A stretch of DNA of 46,209 nucleotides from Glutamicibacter nicotianae. Its GTDB lineage: Bacteria > Actinomycetota > Actinomycetes > Actinomycetales > Micrococcaceae. The stretch is from the NCBI RefSeq assembly GCF_006539525.1, contig NZ_BJNE01000012.1, positions 1 to 46,209 on the forward strand, read 5' to 3'. Under the pieces are notes generated by a model, which made no database searches, was not told where the DNA came from, and saw nothing but the letters and a program-made list of their open reading frames with translations. Below are positions 1 through 7,289 of this stretch, in pieces; within the stretch, counting starts at the first letter, position 1; each line of letters begins with the position of its first letter. Position numbers and translations under genes: made by a program.

Positions 1-59
1 TGCTGGCCTTGGCTGAAGCGCACCCACTGTACCCGGACCTGCCAAAGGTTTCCGAGTAG
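1..59 (+). CDS. glyA: C-terminal end of probable serine hydroxymethyltransferase (partial)
   Basis: The window opens inside a reading frame that ends at a TAG at 57-59. Only 18 residues are visible, ending LYPDLPKVSE. The stretch AEAHPLYP resembles the extreme C-terminus of actinobacterial serine hydroxymethyltransferases, and a serine-metabolism gene (sdaA) follows on the same strand, which fits a glycine/serine cluster. This is a weak identification because so little sequence is present; any other protein ending in a similar helix is possible. Confidence 0.4.
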   Translation, partial: LALAEAHPLYPDLPKVSE

Positions 60-250
60 CAGCAAGCTAGCGAAGATGCGGGCCCGGAAGGTGGAATTAG
101 GCGCTTTTCGGGCCCGCAGTCTTTCACCATCCAAAGTTCCACCAGCCGCCGCGATACCTGCGGCGGCCCGGGGGGGGGAGTTTGGAACCACACTTCATAG
201 ATCCGGAGCCCTAGCTCTCGGATTACCCAAGTTCTAAGGATGTGACCCGC
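60..250 (+). promoter_or_regulatory. Leader region of sdaA with two hairpins and a 9-G run
   Basis: This gene-free stretch between the upstream stop and sdaA carries a perfect 9-bp inverted repeat (78-86 with 109-117, GCGGGCCCG/CGGGCCCGC, extendable inward with wobble pairs), a second hairpin (146-152 with 160-166, CCGCCGC/GCGGCGG, 7-nt loop) and directly after it a run of nine G at 170-178. The first hairpin may end the upstream transcript, although no T-run follows. I looked for a glycine riboswitch and could not fit its conserved core. A Shine-Dalgarno AAGGA lies at 236-240. Confidence 0.45.
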
Positions 251-1660
251 ATGGCGGTTAGCGTATTCGATCTTTTCTCGGTTGGCATCGGACCATCTTC
301 CAGCCATACCGTGGGACCAATGCGTGCAGCGCACGCATTCATTGCCCAAGTAATCCGAGAAGGCCAACTGGACGCACTGGAAAATATCCGTGTGGACGTC
401 TATGGATCCCTGGCCGCTACCGGCCGCGGCCACGGTACCTTCACCGCCATCATGCTCGGGCTCGAAGGCTTCGAACCTGAAACGGTGCTGCCAGCACAGG
501 TCGATGAGCGCCTGGCAGACATGGAAGCCACCGGCGTGCTGCGCTTGGCCGAACAGCTGGGCCAGCGCAAGGACCTGGACTACAAGGTCGAGGACATGAT
601 CCAGCACCCGCTGACCGTGCTGCCGCGCCACACCAACGGGGTAAAGTTCATTGCCCTGGATGCCGAAGGCAATGAAATCGTCAACGAGACCTTCTTCTCC
701 GTCGGTGGCGGCTTCATCGTGCGCGAAGGCGCCGAAGACCGCATCGAGAAGAACCTCGAGGAGAAGCTGAACAAGCAGCCCTTCCCGTTCACGACAGCAG
801 CCGCACTGCTGGAGCATGTGAAGGAAACCGGCCTGTCCATTGCCGAGATCATGATGGCCAACGAGGAAACCTATCGCACCCGCGAGGAAATCCGATCAGG
901 CCTCATCCACATCTACGAAGTGATGGAAGGCTGCAAGGACTCCGCGCTGGAACGCACCGGCGTGCTGCCCGGCGGCCTGAAAGTCCGCCGTCGCGCCCCG
1001 GAATGGCATGAACGCCTGCGCAAGGAAGACAAGGACCGCGATCCGGTCTACTGGCAGGAATGGATCAACCTCGTCGCGCTGGCAGTCAATGAGGAGAACG
1101 CCTCCGGCGGACGGGTTGTCACCGCCCCCACCAACGGCGCCGCCGGCATCATCCCGGCAGTGCTGTTCTACGCCACCCACTACGCGCCAGGCGCGAAGTA
1201 CTGGAACGAGGACGAAAAGCATGACGCAGTCGTACGCTTCCTGCTCACTGCAGGCGCCGTCGGCGTGCTATACAAGGAACAGGCATCGATTTCCGGAGCG
1301 GAAGTCGGCTGCCAGGGCGAAGTCGGTTCGGCCTCCTCGATGGCCGCCGGTGGCCTGGCCGAAATCCTTGGCGGCACCCCAGCCCAGGTGGAGAACGCCG
1401 CGGAAATCGCAATGGAACACAACCTGGGACTGACCTGCGATCCAATCGGCGGCTTGGTCCAGATCCCATGCATCGAACGCAACGCCATTGCCGCTTCGAA
1501 AGCAGTGAATGCGGCGAAGATGGCACTGATGGGCGACGGCGAACACCACGTCACCTTGGACGAAGTCATCATCACCATGCGCGAAACCGGCAAGGACATG
1601 AGCGACAAGTACAAGGAAACTGCCATGGGCGGCTTGGCCGTGAACGTGGTGGAATGCTGA
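251..1660 (+). CDS. sdaA: L-serine ammonia-lyase (L-serine dehydratase), iron-sulfur type
   Basis: Converts L-serine to pyruvate and ammonia in the cytoplasm using a [4Fe-4S] cluster. The protein (469 aa) starts [20 protein letters not shown], the family N-terminus. ATG 251 is chosen over GTG 242 because the AAGGA at 236-240 is spaced correctly only for 251. The N-terminal half is the regulatory (ASB-like) domain and the C-terminal half the catalytic domain with GCQGEVGSA and TCDPIGG motifs. Cluster ligands are C354, C396 and C407. The last residue is C469; the spacing of all four cysteines matches the Legionella enzyme as I remember it, where the C-terminal Cys reaches back to the cluster. 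It is a single-chain enzyme, not split into alpha and beta subunits. It follows a probable glyA, so together they would channel glycine and serine to pyruvate. Confidence 0.95.
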   Translation: MAVSVFDLFSVGIGPSSSHTVGPMRAAHAFIAQVIREGQLDALENIRVDVYGSLAATGRGHGTFTAIMLGLEGFEPETVLPAQVDERLADMEATGVLRLAEQLGQRKDLDYKVEDMIQHPLTVLPRHTNGVKFIALDAEGNEIVNETFFSVGGGFIVREGAEDRIEKNLEEKLNKQPFPFTTAAALLEHVKETGLSIAEIMMANEETYRTREEIRSGLIHIYEVMEGCKDSALERTGVLPGGLKVRRRAPEWHERLRKEDKDRDPVYWQEWINLVALAVNEENASGGRVVTAPTNGAAGIIPAVLFYATHYAPGAKYWNEDEKHDAVVRFLLTAGAVGVLYKEQASISGAEVGCQGEVGSASSMAAGGLAEILGGTPAQVENAAEIAMEHNLGLTCDPIGGLVQIPCIERNAIAASKAVNAAKMALMGDGEHHVTLDEVIITMRETGKDMSDKYKETAMGGLAVNVVEC

Positions 1661-1684
1661 TTTCATAGCACCGCGAGAACCAAG

Positions 1685-1722
1685 TCCAGGAGGCCTGCAC
1701 CGCAGGCCTCCTGGACCATTTA
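1685..1722 (+). terminator. Terminator hairpin after sdaA
   Basis: A perfect 13-bp stem (1685-1697 with 1703-1715, TCCAGGAGGCCTG/CAGGCCTCCTGGA) with a 5-nt loop lies 24 nt after the sdaA stop, followed by a short CATTTAAA. It could also serve a minus-strand reading frame that ends at 1720. Confidence 0.75.
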
Positions 1723-1974
1723 AACGTGATATCGATCCCCAAAGCGGGCATTTCCCAGCCGTTGCTGATAGAACTTGGTCAAGGCCCGATGCGCGTGAGC
1801 GCAAACCGATTTCGAGGAGGTGAGCGTCGTGGACGACAGTTCAAGTCGATCTATGCCCACGAACTCACCTGGGTGCTCATAGCCGAATCTGCCGAATAGG
1901 GCTGCATCCTGCCATGGGATTCCCATGAGTTCGTGACACCTGCACATGTCACCGGCGCAGAAACCTGCACGCAA
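1720..1974 (-). CDS. Small hypothetical reading frame, doubtful
   Basis: An open frame of up to 84 codons on the minus strand fills most of the sdaA-mgtE gap and stops beside the sdaA hairpin, as a convergent gene would. Its codons are ordinary for this genome. The product contains ALFGRFGYEHPG and ends NARFGDRYHV; I do not recognise it. The longest version needs a TTG start; ATGs lie inside at about 1947 and 1926, and none has a clear Shine-Dalgarno. It has no signal peptide or membrane segment. It may be a small gene, the remnant of a larger one, or chance. No other gene is visible between 1723 and 2077. Confidence 0.25.
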   Translation of the reverse strand: MRAGFCAGDMCRCHELMGIPWQDAALFGRFGYEHPGEFVGIDRLELSSTTLTSSKSVCAHAHRALTKFYQQRLGNARFGDRYHV

Positions 1975-2051
1975 ATACTGACTGATTTATCTCCCTGTCT
2001 TCACGGGGTGCTCCAGCGGTGAGAATTTGCTGGCAGGCTTGTATTCCTGCG

Positions 2052-2068
2052 CCAAATGAACCATTTGG
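2052..2068 (+). promoter_or_regulatory. Inverted repeat over the mgtE ribosome-binding region
   Basis: CCAAATG (2052-2058) and CATTTGG (2062-2068) form a 7-bp stem with a 3-nt loop, ending 9 nt before the mgtE ATG. No good Shine-Dalgarno is present apart from the TTGGAC that overlaps this stem, so the hairpin could limit initiation or be a protein-binding palindrome. Confidence 0.35.
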
Positions 2069-2077
2069 ACCCACATC

Positions 2078-3433
2078 ATGATTTCTCCAGAAAAGGTAGA
2101 CTTCTCTACTATTTCGCGCTCCTTGAGCTCCCACCTCAACCACGGCGAATTCCAGCAAGCAGCACGGCTGCTGGGGGAGCTGCATACCGCTGAGGCTATC
2201 GAGCACCTTGAAGCGCTGGATGCCACCGAAGCAGCCTTGGCCTACCGCCTGCTCGACAAGCAGGCCGCCGTGCTTCTCTTCAAGGACCTCGACGCTGAGG
2301 TGCAAGCCGAACTGATTCGGGCGCTGCAGTCAGAAGCAGTGGTCGATGCCTTCTCCCAGCTCTCCGCCGCACAACGCGCAGCACTGCTCGATGAGTTGCC
2401 AGCCATCGTGGCAACGAAACTGCTGGCAGGTGCATCGAAGGCCAAACGCCAAGACATCGGAGACCTGCTGGGCTACCCCGAAGCAAGCGCCGGCAGGGCG
2501 ATGTCCCCGGACTTCATCGCCACCCATCCGCAGCTAACCGTGGCAGAATCCCTGGCACGCATCAGCAAGCGTTTCGCGCATTGCAAGGACGCGCAGCACA
2601 TCTTGGTGATCGATGATGAACGCAGGCTGCTTGGCACCATCACGCTCAGCGAGCTGCTCGTCGAACCGGGCACGATGACGGTCGCAGAATTGTGCACCCC
2701 TGGCTCCAGCGTCCAAGCCTGCGAGCCGGAGGAAAGCGCAGCACGATTGGCCGTGGGGCGGAAGGCAGGGGTGCTCCCGGTACTTGATCGGGAAGACCGC
2801 CTGCTGGGCGTGCTGACCTTGCCCATGGCGCTCGGGATCCTGGAGGATGCCGAGGAGCGACGCACTGCGAACGATCCCGGGGCGGAACCGCTCGTCCGCC
2901 CGTACCTGGGTACGCCGCTGCGCCAACTGGTGAAGGCGCGGATCATCTGGTTGCTGGTCCTTGCGATTGGTGCCACTTTGACCGTCAAGGTCCTCGCCAG
3001 TTTCGAGCAGACGCTTGAATCGATGGTGGTGCTCAGCTTGTTCATCCCGCTGATTGTGGGCATTGGCGGGAATACCAGCAACCAGGCGGCGACTACCGTT
3101 ACGCGTGCGCTGGCCATGGGGGAGATGCGGGGCCGCGACTTTTGGCGGGTGCTGATGCGTGAGGTGCGTATCGGGGCGATCTTGGGATTGAGCCTTGGCC
3201 TTGTCGCCCTGTTCTTGGCCGGGCTCATTTTCGAACCCAGCATCGGATTGGTGATTGGCACCAGCCTCGTGGCGCTATGCAGCATTGCGGCCGCTGTTGG
3301 CGGGGTGATGCCGATCATCGGAAAATTCTTCAAGGTCGACCCTGCGGTATTCTCCAATCCCTTTATTTCAACGTTCGTGGATGCCGCTGGGCTGATTGTC
3401 TACCTCTCTGTGGCGGTACTGATTCTCGGCTAG
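2078..3433 (+). CDS. mgtE: Magnesium transporter MgtE
   Basis: Mg2+-gated Mg2+ channel of the cytoplasmic membrane, 451 aa, the usual family length. Residues 1 to about 135 form the helical N domain. A CBS pair follows (about 140-265, beginning at MSPDFIATHPQLTVAES). The C-terminal membrane domain has five predicted helices from about residue 285. The signature PLIVGIGGNTSNQAATT is intact. Near the end, FISTFVDAAGL contains D435, at the place of the pore aspartate (D432 in the Thermus protein, from memory). The N and CBS domains are known to act as the Mg2+ sensor, so gating is probably post-translational. The gene stands alone, with a weak ribosome-binding site inside a small inverted repeat. 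Confidence 0.95.
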   Translation: MISPEKVDFSTISRSLSSHLNHGEFQQAARLLGELHTAEAIEHLEALDATEAALAYRLLDKQAAVLLFKDLDAEVQAELIRALQSEAVVDAFSQLSAAQRAALLDELPAIVATKLLAGASKAKRQDIGDLLGYPEASAGRAMSPDFIATHPQLTVAESLARISKRFAHCKDAQHILVIDDERRLLGTITLSELLVEPGTMTVAELCTPGSSVQACEPEESAARLAVGRKAGVLPVLDREDRLLGVLTLPMALGILEDAEERRTANDPGAEPLVRPYLGTPLRQLVKARIIWLLVLAIGATLTVKVLASFEQTLESMVVLSLFIPLIVGIGGNTSNQAATTVTRALAMGEMRGRDFWRVLMREVRIGAILGLSLGLVALFLAGLIFEPSIGLVIGTSLVALCSIAAAVGGVMPIIGKFFKVDPAVFSNPFISTFVDAAGLIVYLSVAVLILG

Positions 3434-3451
3434 TTTGACCTGGCACTGGGG

Positions 3452-3474
3452 GTGCGCGGAATAAATTCGCGCAC
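3452..3474 (+). terminator. Hairpin after mgtE
   Basis: GTGCGCG (3452-3458) pairs with CGCGCAC (3468-3474), extendable by two inner pairs, with an A/T-rich loop. It lies 18 nt after the mgtE stop and 18 nt before the next start. There is no T-run, so it is either a weak terminator or a structure in a shared transcript. Confidence 0.4.
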
Positions 3475-3492
3475 GCCAGCGTCGTAACTGGT

Positions 3493-4602
3493 ATGCCTCA
3501 AAGCAAGCTATTTACTGAAATTACCGTTCCAACCCGCAGCGGCGAAGGCCTGAAGCTGCGCAACCGCGTGGTCCTCCCGCCGATGTGCCAATACTCCGTG
3601 GAAAAACACGACGGCGTTCCAACGACCTGGCACCTGGCTCATCTGGGGTCCATGGCGCATGGCGGATACTCCCTGGTCATCGCCGAAGCAACAGCGGTGG
3701 CAGCTGAAGGCAGGATCTCGGACCGCGACACCGGTTTATGGAATGACGAGCAGACTGAGGCCTGGAAGCCGATTACAAAGTACATCCGCTCACATGGTGC
3801 AGCCGCTGGCGTGCAGCTGGCGCATGCCGGCGCGAAAGCCTCGACCTATGGTTGGCTCAAGGAGTTCGAAGAGGCCGGAAAAATTGGCAGCATCAGCGAT
3901 GAAGAAGGCGGCTGGGAAACCTTCACTTCCACTCCAAGCGAGCTCTATGGCCTGAAGCCGGCTACCGAGATGTCCGTTGAGCAGATCCGGGACTCGGTTC
4001 AGGATTGGGCCGACGCGGCCAAGCGCGCAGACGAGGCAGGATTCGACCTGATCCAGATCCATGCGGCCCACGGCTACCTGGTGCACCAGTTCCTCTCGCC
4101 GCTGTCCAACAAGCGCACGGATGAATACGGCGGCAGCTTCGAGAACCGCACGCGGTACCTGCGTGAAATCATCAAGGCGGTGGCAGCCGTGTGGCCGGAA
4201 AACAAGGTCTTGGGCATCCGCTTCTCGGGGGAAGACTGGGTAGACGACGGATGGGGTATCGCTGACACGATTCGAATCGCCAAGGAGCTCTACGGCTACG
4301 GTGTTCGCCATTTCGACCTGTCCAGCGCCGGCATCGGCAAGTTCAAGGGTCCCTCTGGTCCCGGATACCAGGTGCCGTTGGCCCAAGCAGTGAAAGACTC
4401 ACTGCCGCAGGACGCCTTCGTCACCGCGGTGGGCGTGATCACCGAGCCGGTGCAAGCAGAGCACATCGTTGTGACCGGGCAAGCCGACGGCGTGAGCATC
4501 GGACGCGCCGCTCTGGGCGACCCGCAGTGGGCCAACCGTGCGGCGAAAGAACTCGGAGCGCCGCTGGCATTCCCTGCCCAATATTGGCGCGGCCGCTGGT
4601 AA
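3493..4602 (+). CDS. NADH:flavin oxidoreductase / NADPH dehydrogenase, old yellow enzyme family (YqjM/XenA-like)
   Basis: An FMN-dependent TIM-barrel ene-reductase of 369 aa. The N-terminus has the YqjM-class motif LPPMCQYS with C32, the cysteine that tunes the flavin in this subgroup. The substrate-anion-binding pair is H190 and H193 in HAAHGYLVHQFLSP, followed by the family signature NKRTDEYGGSFENRTR. The C-terminal FMN phosphate-binding part includes ADGVSIGRAALGDPQW. Such enzymes reduce activated alkenes, quinones and some nitro compounds with NADPH; the natural substrate cannot be read from the sequence. It has no visible operon partner: mgtE lies upstream on the same strand behind a hairpin and a separate leader follows. 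The ribosome-binding site is weak. Confidence 0.9.
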   Translation: MPQSKLFTEITVPTRSGEGLKLRNRVVLPPMCQYSVEKHDGVPTTWHLAHLGSMAHGGYSLVIAEATAVAAEGRISDRDTGLWNDEQTEAWKPITKYIRSHGAAAGVQLAHAGAKASTYGWLKEFEEAGKIGSISDEEGGWETFTSTPSELYGLKPATEMSVEQIRDSVQDWADAAKRADEAGFDLIQIHAAHGYLVHQFLSPLSNKRTDEYGGSFENRTRYLREIIKAVAAVWPENKVLGIRFSGEDWVDDGWGIADTIRIAKELYGYGVRHFDLSSAGIGKFKGPSGPGYQVPLAQAVKDSLPQDAFVTAVGVITEPVQAEHIVVTGQADGVSIGRAALGDPQWANRAAKELGAPLAFPAQYWRGRW

Positions 4603-4742
4603 ATACTTGCTGTCATGCTGATTTCATCCAAACAACGACATAGTTTCTGGTTACCTCTTCCAGCCACTGAATAGTGATGTTAGGTTAGTGCCACGGATCT
4701 AGTCGCACCGCGGCCAAGGCTCGCGTGCGGAAGGGAGTCAGC

Positions 4743-5873
4743 ATGGCACTACGCGCGGATTCTAACGGAATCGACGCTTCGCTTTATCGGAGAAACGGCT
4801 CGTGGAGCACCGCCCTCGTGGACGCATCGTTGGGAACCACTGCGGCCCAAGAAGCCGCAGATCGGCTTCCGGACGACGTAGCCAAGCTGCTCAAGAGCCA
4901 GCAGGCACAGCCGGACGATGTCCAAGCACTGATCGGCGCACTGGAACCAGCCGAGGGCTTGCGAGCACCCGTAGCAAGATTCGTCGCCGTTCATGACGGC
5001 GAAGTCGTGCTCAACGAAATCATCCCAGGACTCAAGGTCCAAACTCCATCGGTGGATGTGGGTCCATTCCCGAACTTCACAGCGCTGGCTCGCGCGCGTG
5101 GCGGATCGTTCTCCTACCTCGTAGCCGAAGTCAGCAAGGACGGAGGTGAAGTGCACCTCTATAACACGGCGTCCCCTGAACGCCTCGGCAGCCGCGGCAT
5201 AGTCGGATTGCCCGAGGAAATCCACCATGCGCGCAAGGTGCCCGGCGAATATGACCAGCCGAAGGCCCAGGCAGCCGCCGATGAGATGGTACGTCGAAAT
5301 GCTGATGAGGTCGCCGGCCTGATCAGCGAGATGTCCGCCGAGAACTACGTTCGTCTGGTCATTCTTTCCGGCGATATCAAGGCTCGTGAAATAGTGCTCG
5401 GGGCACTTCCGGTGGCACTGAAGGAATACGTAGAAGTCATCGACTCGCATACGCGTACCGGAGGTGCGGACGCCAAGCAGGTCGATGCCCAGATCACCAA
5501 GCTGGTGGAGGAGGTCAAAGCCAAGGATCTGGCTGAATTGGAGTCGAAGGTTGCCGCCCAGTCCGGCAACGGCCGAGCGCAACTGGCTGTCGGATTGAAT
5601 GAAGTCGTCACTGCACTCCAATCGGCGCAAGCCGAAATGGTGCTGGTTGGCCAATATCAAAGCGAGCATACCCTGCGCGCCTTGAGCGCAGAACCGTGGA
5701 TTGCCCATCAAGATGGGGATGACCATGCAGAGTTGGTGGTCGGCGAGTGGCCAGCGCCGGAAGTGCTCTTGCGCGCGACCGCGCTGACGGACGCCAGCAT
5801 CCGATACGTACCGGAATCGATGATCCCTGACGGAGCAGGAATCGCGGCCTTGCTGCGCTGGGCCAAGTCCTGA
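4743..5873 (+). CDS. Rv2629/Balon-like eRF1-fold protein (baeRF family), probable ribosome hibernation factor
   Basis: A cytoplasmic protein of 376 aa with no signal peptide or membrane segment. Its length (Rv2629 is about 374 aa from memory) and the stretches VGPFPNFTALARARG, IHHARKVPGEYDQPKAQ, MVRRNADEVAGLI and RLVILSGDIKAREI fit the bacterial eRF1-like (baeRF/Vms1-like) group that contains mycobacterial Rv2629. Related proteins called Balon have been described as hibernation factors that bind the ribosomal A site. The middle third is an eRF1 domain-2-like alpha/beta fold and the C-terminal third resembles domain 3 (AEMVLVGQ, PEVLLRATALTDASIRYVPE). ATG 4743 is chosen because AAGGGAG at 4731-4737 is well spaced; GTG 4725 has none. 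It is transcribed alone with its own terminator. Family placement is by motif memory, and the function is inferred. Confidence 0.75.
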   Translation: MALRADSNGIDASLYRRNGSWSTALVDASLGTTAAQEAADRLPDDVAKLLKSQQAQPDDVQALIGALEPAEGLRAPVARFVAVHDGEVVLNEIIPGLKVQTPSVDVGPFPNFTALARARGGSFSYLVAEVSKDGGEVHLYNTASPERLGSRGIVGLPEEIHHARKVPGEYDQPKAQAAADEMVRRNADEVAGLISEMSAENYVRLVILSGDIKAREIVLGALPVALKEYVEVIDSHTRTGGADAKQVDAQITKLVEEVKAKDLAELESKVAAQSGNGRAQLAVGLNEVVTALQSAQAEMVLVGQYQSEHTLRALSAEPWIAHQDGDDHAELVVGEWPAPEVLLRATALTDASIRYVPESMIPDGAGIAALLRWAKS

Positions 5874-5905
5874 AGAAGCGCACTAAATGAAATTGCAGTA
5901 AACGA

Positions 5906-5942
5906 AACGATCCGCACAGGTGCTCCTGTGCGGATCGTTTTT
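5906..5942 (+). terminator. Strong rho-independent terminator
   Basis: A perfect 15-bp stem (5906-5920 with 5925-5939) with the loop TGCT is followed by five T at 5938-5942. It ends the eRF1-like gene and, read backwards, may also serve the convergent protease gene. Confidence 0.9.
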
Positions 5943-5962
5943 GCGCTTGAGCCGCGTGAATC

Positions 5963-7105
5963 CTAGCGGTCCGACGGGTCGGGTGCCCGCGGCGCTGGTG
6001 GGGAATCCACCGGCGGATTGCCGGCGTATGGCTGCTGCTCTGGCTGATATGCCGGAGGAGCCCAGTATGGCTGGTTAGGGCGAAGCGGCGGCTGGTTCAT
6101 TTGCCAAGGTTGCAGCAACGGCCGGCGGTCTGCAACCGGGATTGGGCCCGCCGTACGAGCGATGCCCTGCCTATCGGCAAGCTTCACCAGCATGAAGGTC
6201 AACAGGGCCATGAAGCACACCGAGAAGACTAATGAAACCGGGTTGGATTCCGTGGCGTTCAGATCGACAAGGCCGACTGCGCCGAGCAGGAACAAGAACG
6301 TGTTGTTGATGATGTGCATGGCCATCGCCGCTTCCAGGCCGCCGGTGCGCCACGTCAGATAGCCTGCCGCGATAGCGAAGGCTGCCACATCGAGAAGCCC
6401 CCAGATATCGTAGAGGTGGCCGATGGTGAACAGCGGCACCGGTAGCAGAATGGCGAACAAGGGATGCTTCAGCCAGCTGCCGATGACCTGCATGAACGCA
6501 CCGCGGAAGACGAGCTCTTCGGCTGCGCACTGGAACGGTGTCAAGAGGATAACCAGCAGCGCATAGAACAGCGGATCCGTGGGCAGGCTGCTGGCAGGCA
6601 CCGGCTCGGACGCGCCAATTCCCACTGCGCCCAGCCCGAAATTCACCCCGAAATACAAGGCGAACAAAACGGCGCTGGCAGCCAACGCCAGGCCGAACCA
6701 TCGCCAGCGCAATTTGCCGGTGACCGAAATCAACTGGCCGACAGGCTTCGGTCCGATAAGCAAATAAGCGAAAAAGACCGCAGGGATCATGATGATCAAT
6801 GAGGCCATGGTCATCGAGAAGTCCGTCGCCGAAGCCATATTCAGCATTGGATCCATGAGGAATTGGTCGGGGGCCTCTTCCGGATTATCGGCAGCCCACG
6901 TCATCGGGTTCATGAGCAGTGCGGCGAACATCGCCAGCATTGCAATGAGCAAAGCTGCGAGGTAGAAGCCAATGCCGACGCCGGAGAACGCCAGCGGACG
7001 CCACCAGCGATAGTTCGCACTGCGTCTCATCAGGCGATGGAACGGATAGCTCATTTCACCTTCGGCGCCCTGCGGCGCGGGTGGCAAATTCATTGGCAAG
7101 CTCAT
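5963..7105 (-). CDS. CPBP family intramembrane metalloprotease (CAAX protease-like)
   Basis: A polytopic membrane protein of 380 aa with about eight predicted helices. The three conserved motifs of the CPBP/Rce1 family are present: EExxxR as E196, E197 and R201 (EELVFRG), FxxxH as F226 and H230 (FTIGH), and HxxxN as H263 and N267 (HIINN). These supply the catalytic glutamate and metal-binding residues. An extended, proline-rich cytoplasmic tail of about 70 residues (PPLRPNQPYWAPPAY) follows the last helix. The bacterial role is not known; members are linked to bacteriocin immunity, protein sorting or membrane stress. A GGGAG lies 9 nt before the ATG. The gene is divergent from the YibE/F gene and convergent with the eRF1-like gene. 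Confidence 0.88.
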   Translation of the reverse strand: MSLPMNLPPAPQGAEGEMSYPFHRLMRRSANYRWWRPLAFSGVGIGFYLAALLIAMLAMFAALLMNPMTWAADNPEEAPDQFLMDPMLNMASATDFSMTMASLIIMIPAVFFAYLLIGPKPVGQLISVTGKLRWRWFGLALAASAVLFALYFGVNFGLGAVGIGASEPVPASSLPTDPLFYALLVILLTPFQCAAEELVFRGAFMQVIGSWLKHPLFAILLPVPLFTIGHLYDIWGLLDVAAFAIAAGYLTWRTGGLEAAMAMHIINNTFLFLLGAVGLVDLNATESNPVSLVFSVCFMALLTFMLVKLADRQGIARTAGPIPVADRRPLLQPWQMNQPPLRPNQPYWAPPAYQPEQQPYAGNPPVDSPPAPRAPDPSDR

Positions 7106-7289
7106 GGCTCAATTCTCCCGTTCCGCGATGCTGGAAAGCATGAACCTTGCGGAGGATTTATCGCGTCATCCTTTTGAGCGTCCACGAACAGCGCGGGAAG
7201 ACGCGGACTGCGTCCATATGAAACTCCCAGGGGCAAGCTCTTAGACTTGGTAAGGACGATTCGCCTTTATTGATTTGGAGCAGCGCCAC

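Noticed and set aside
60-250. Glycine riboswitch in the sdaA leader
   Set aside because: The conserved riboswitch core could not be found; the hairpins present are simple.
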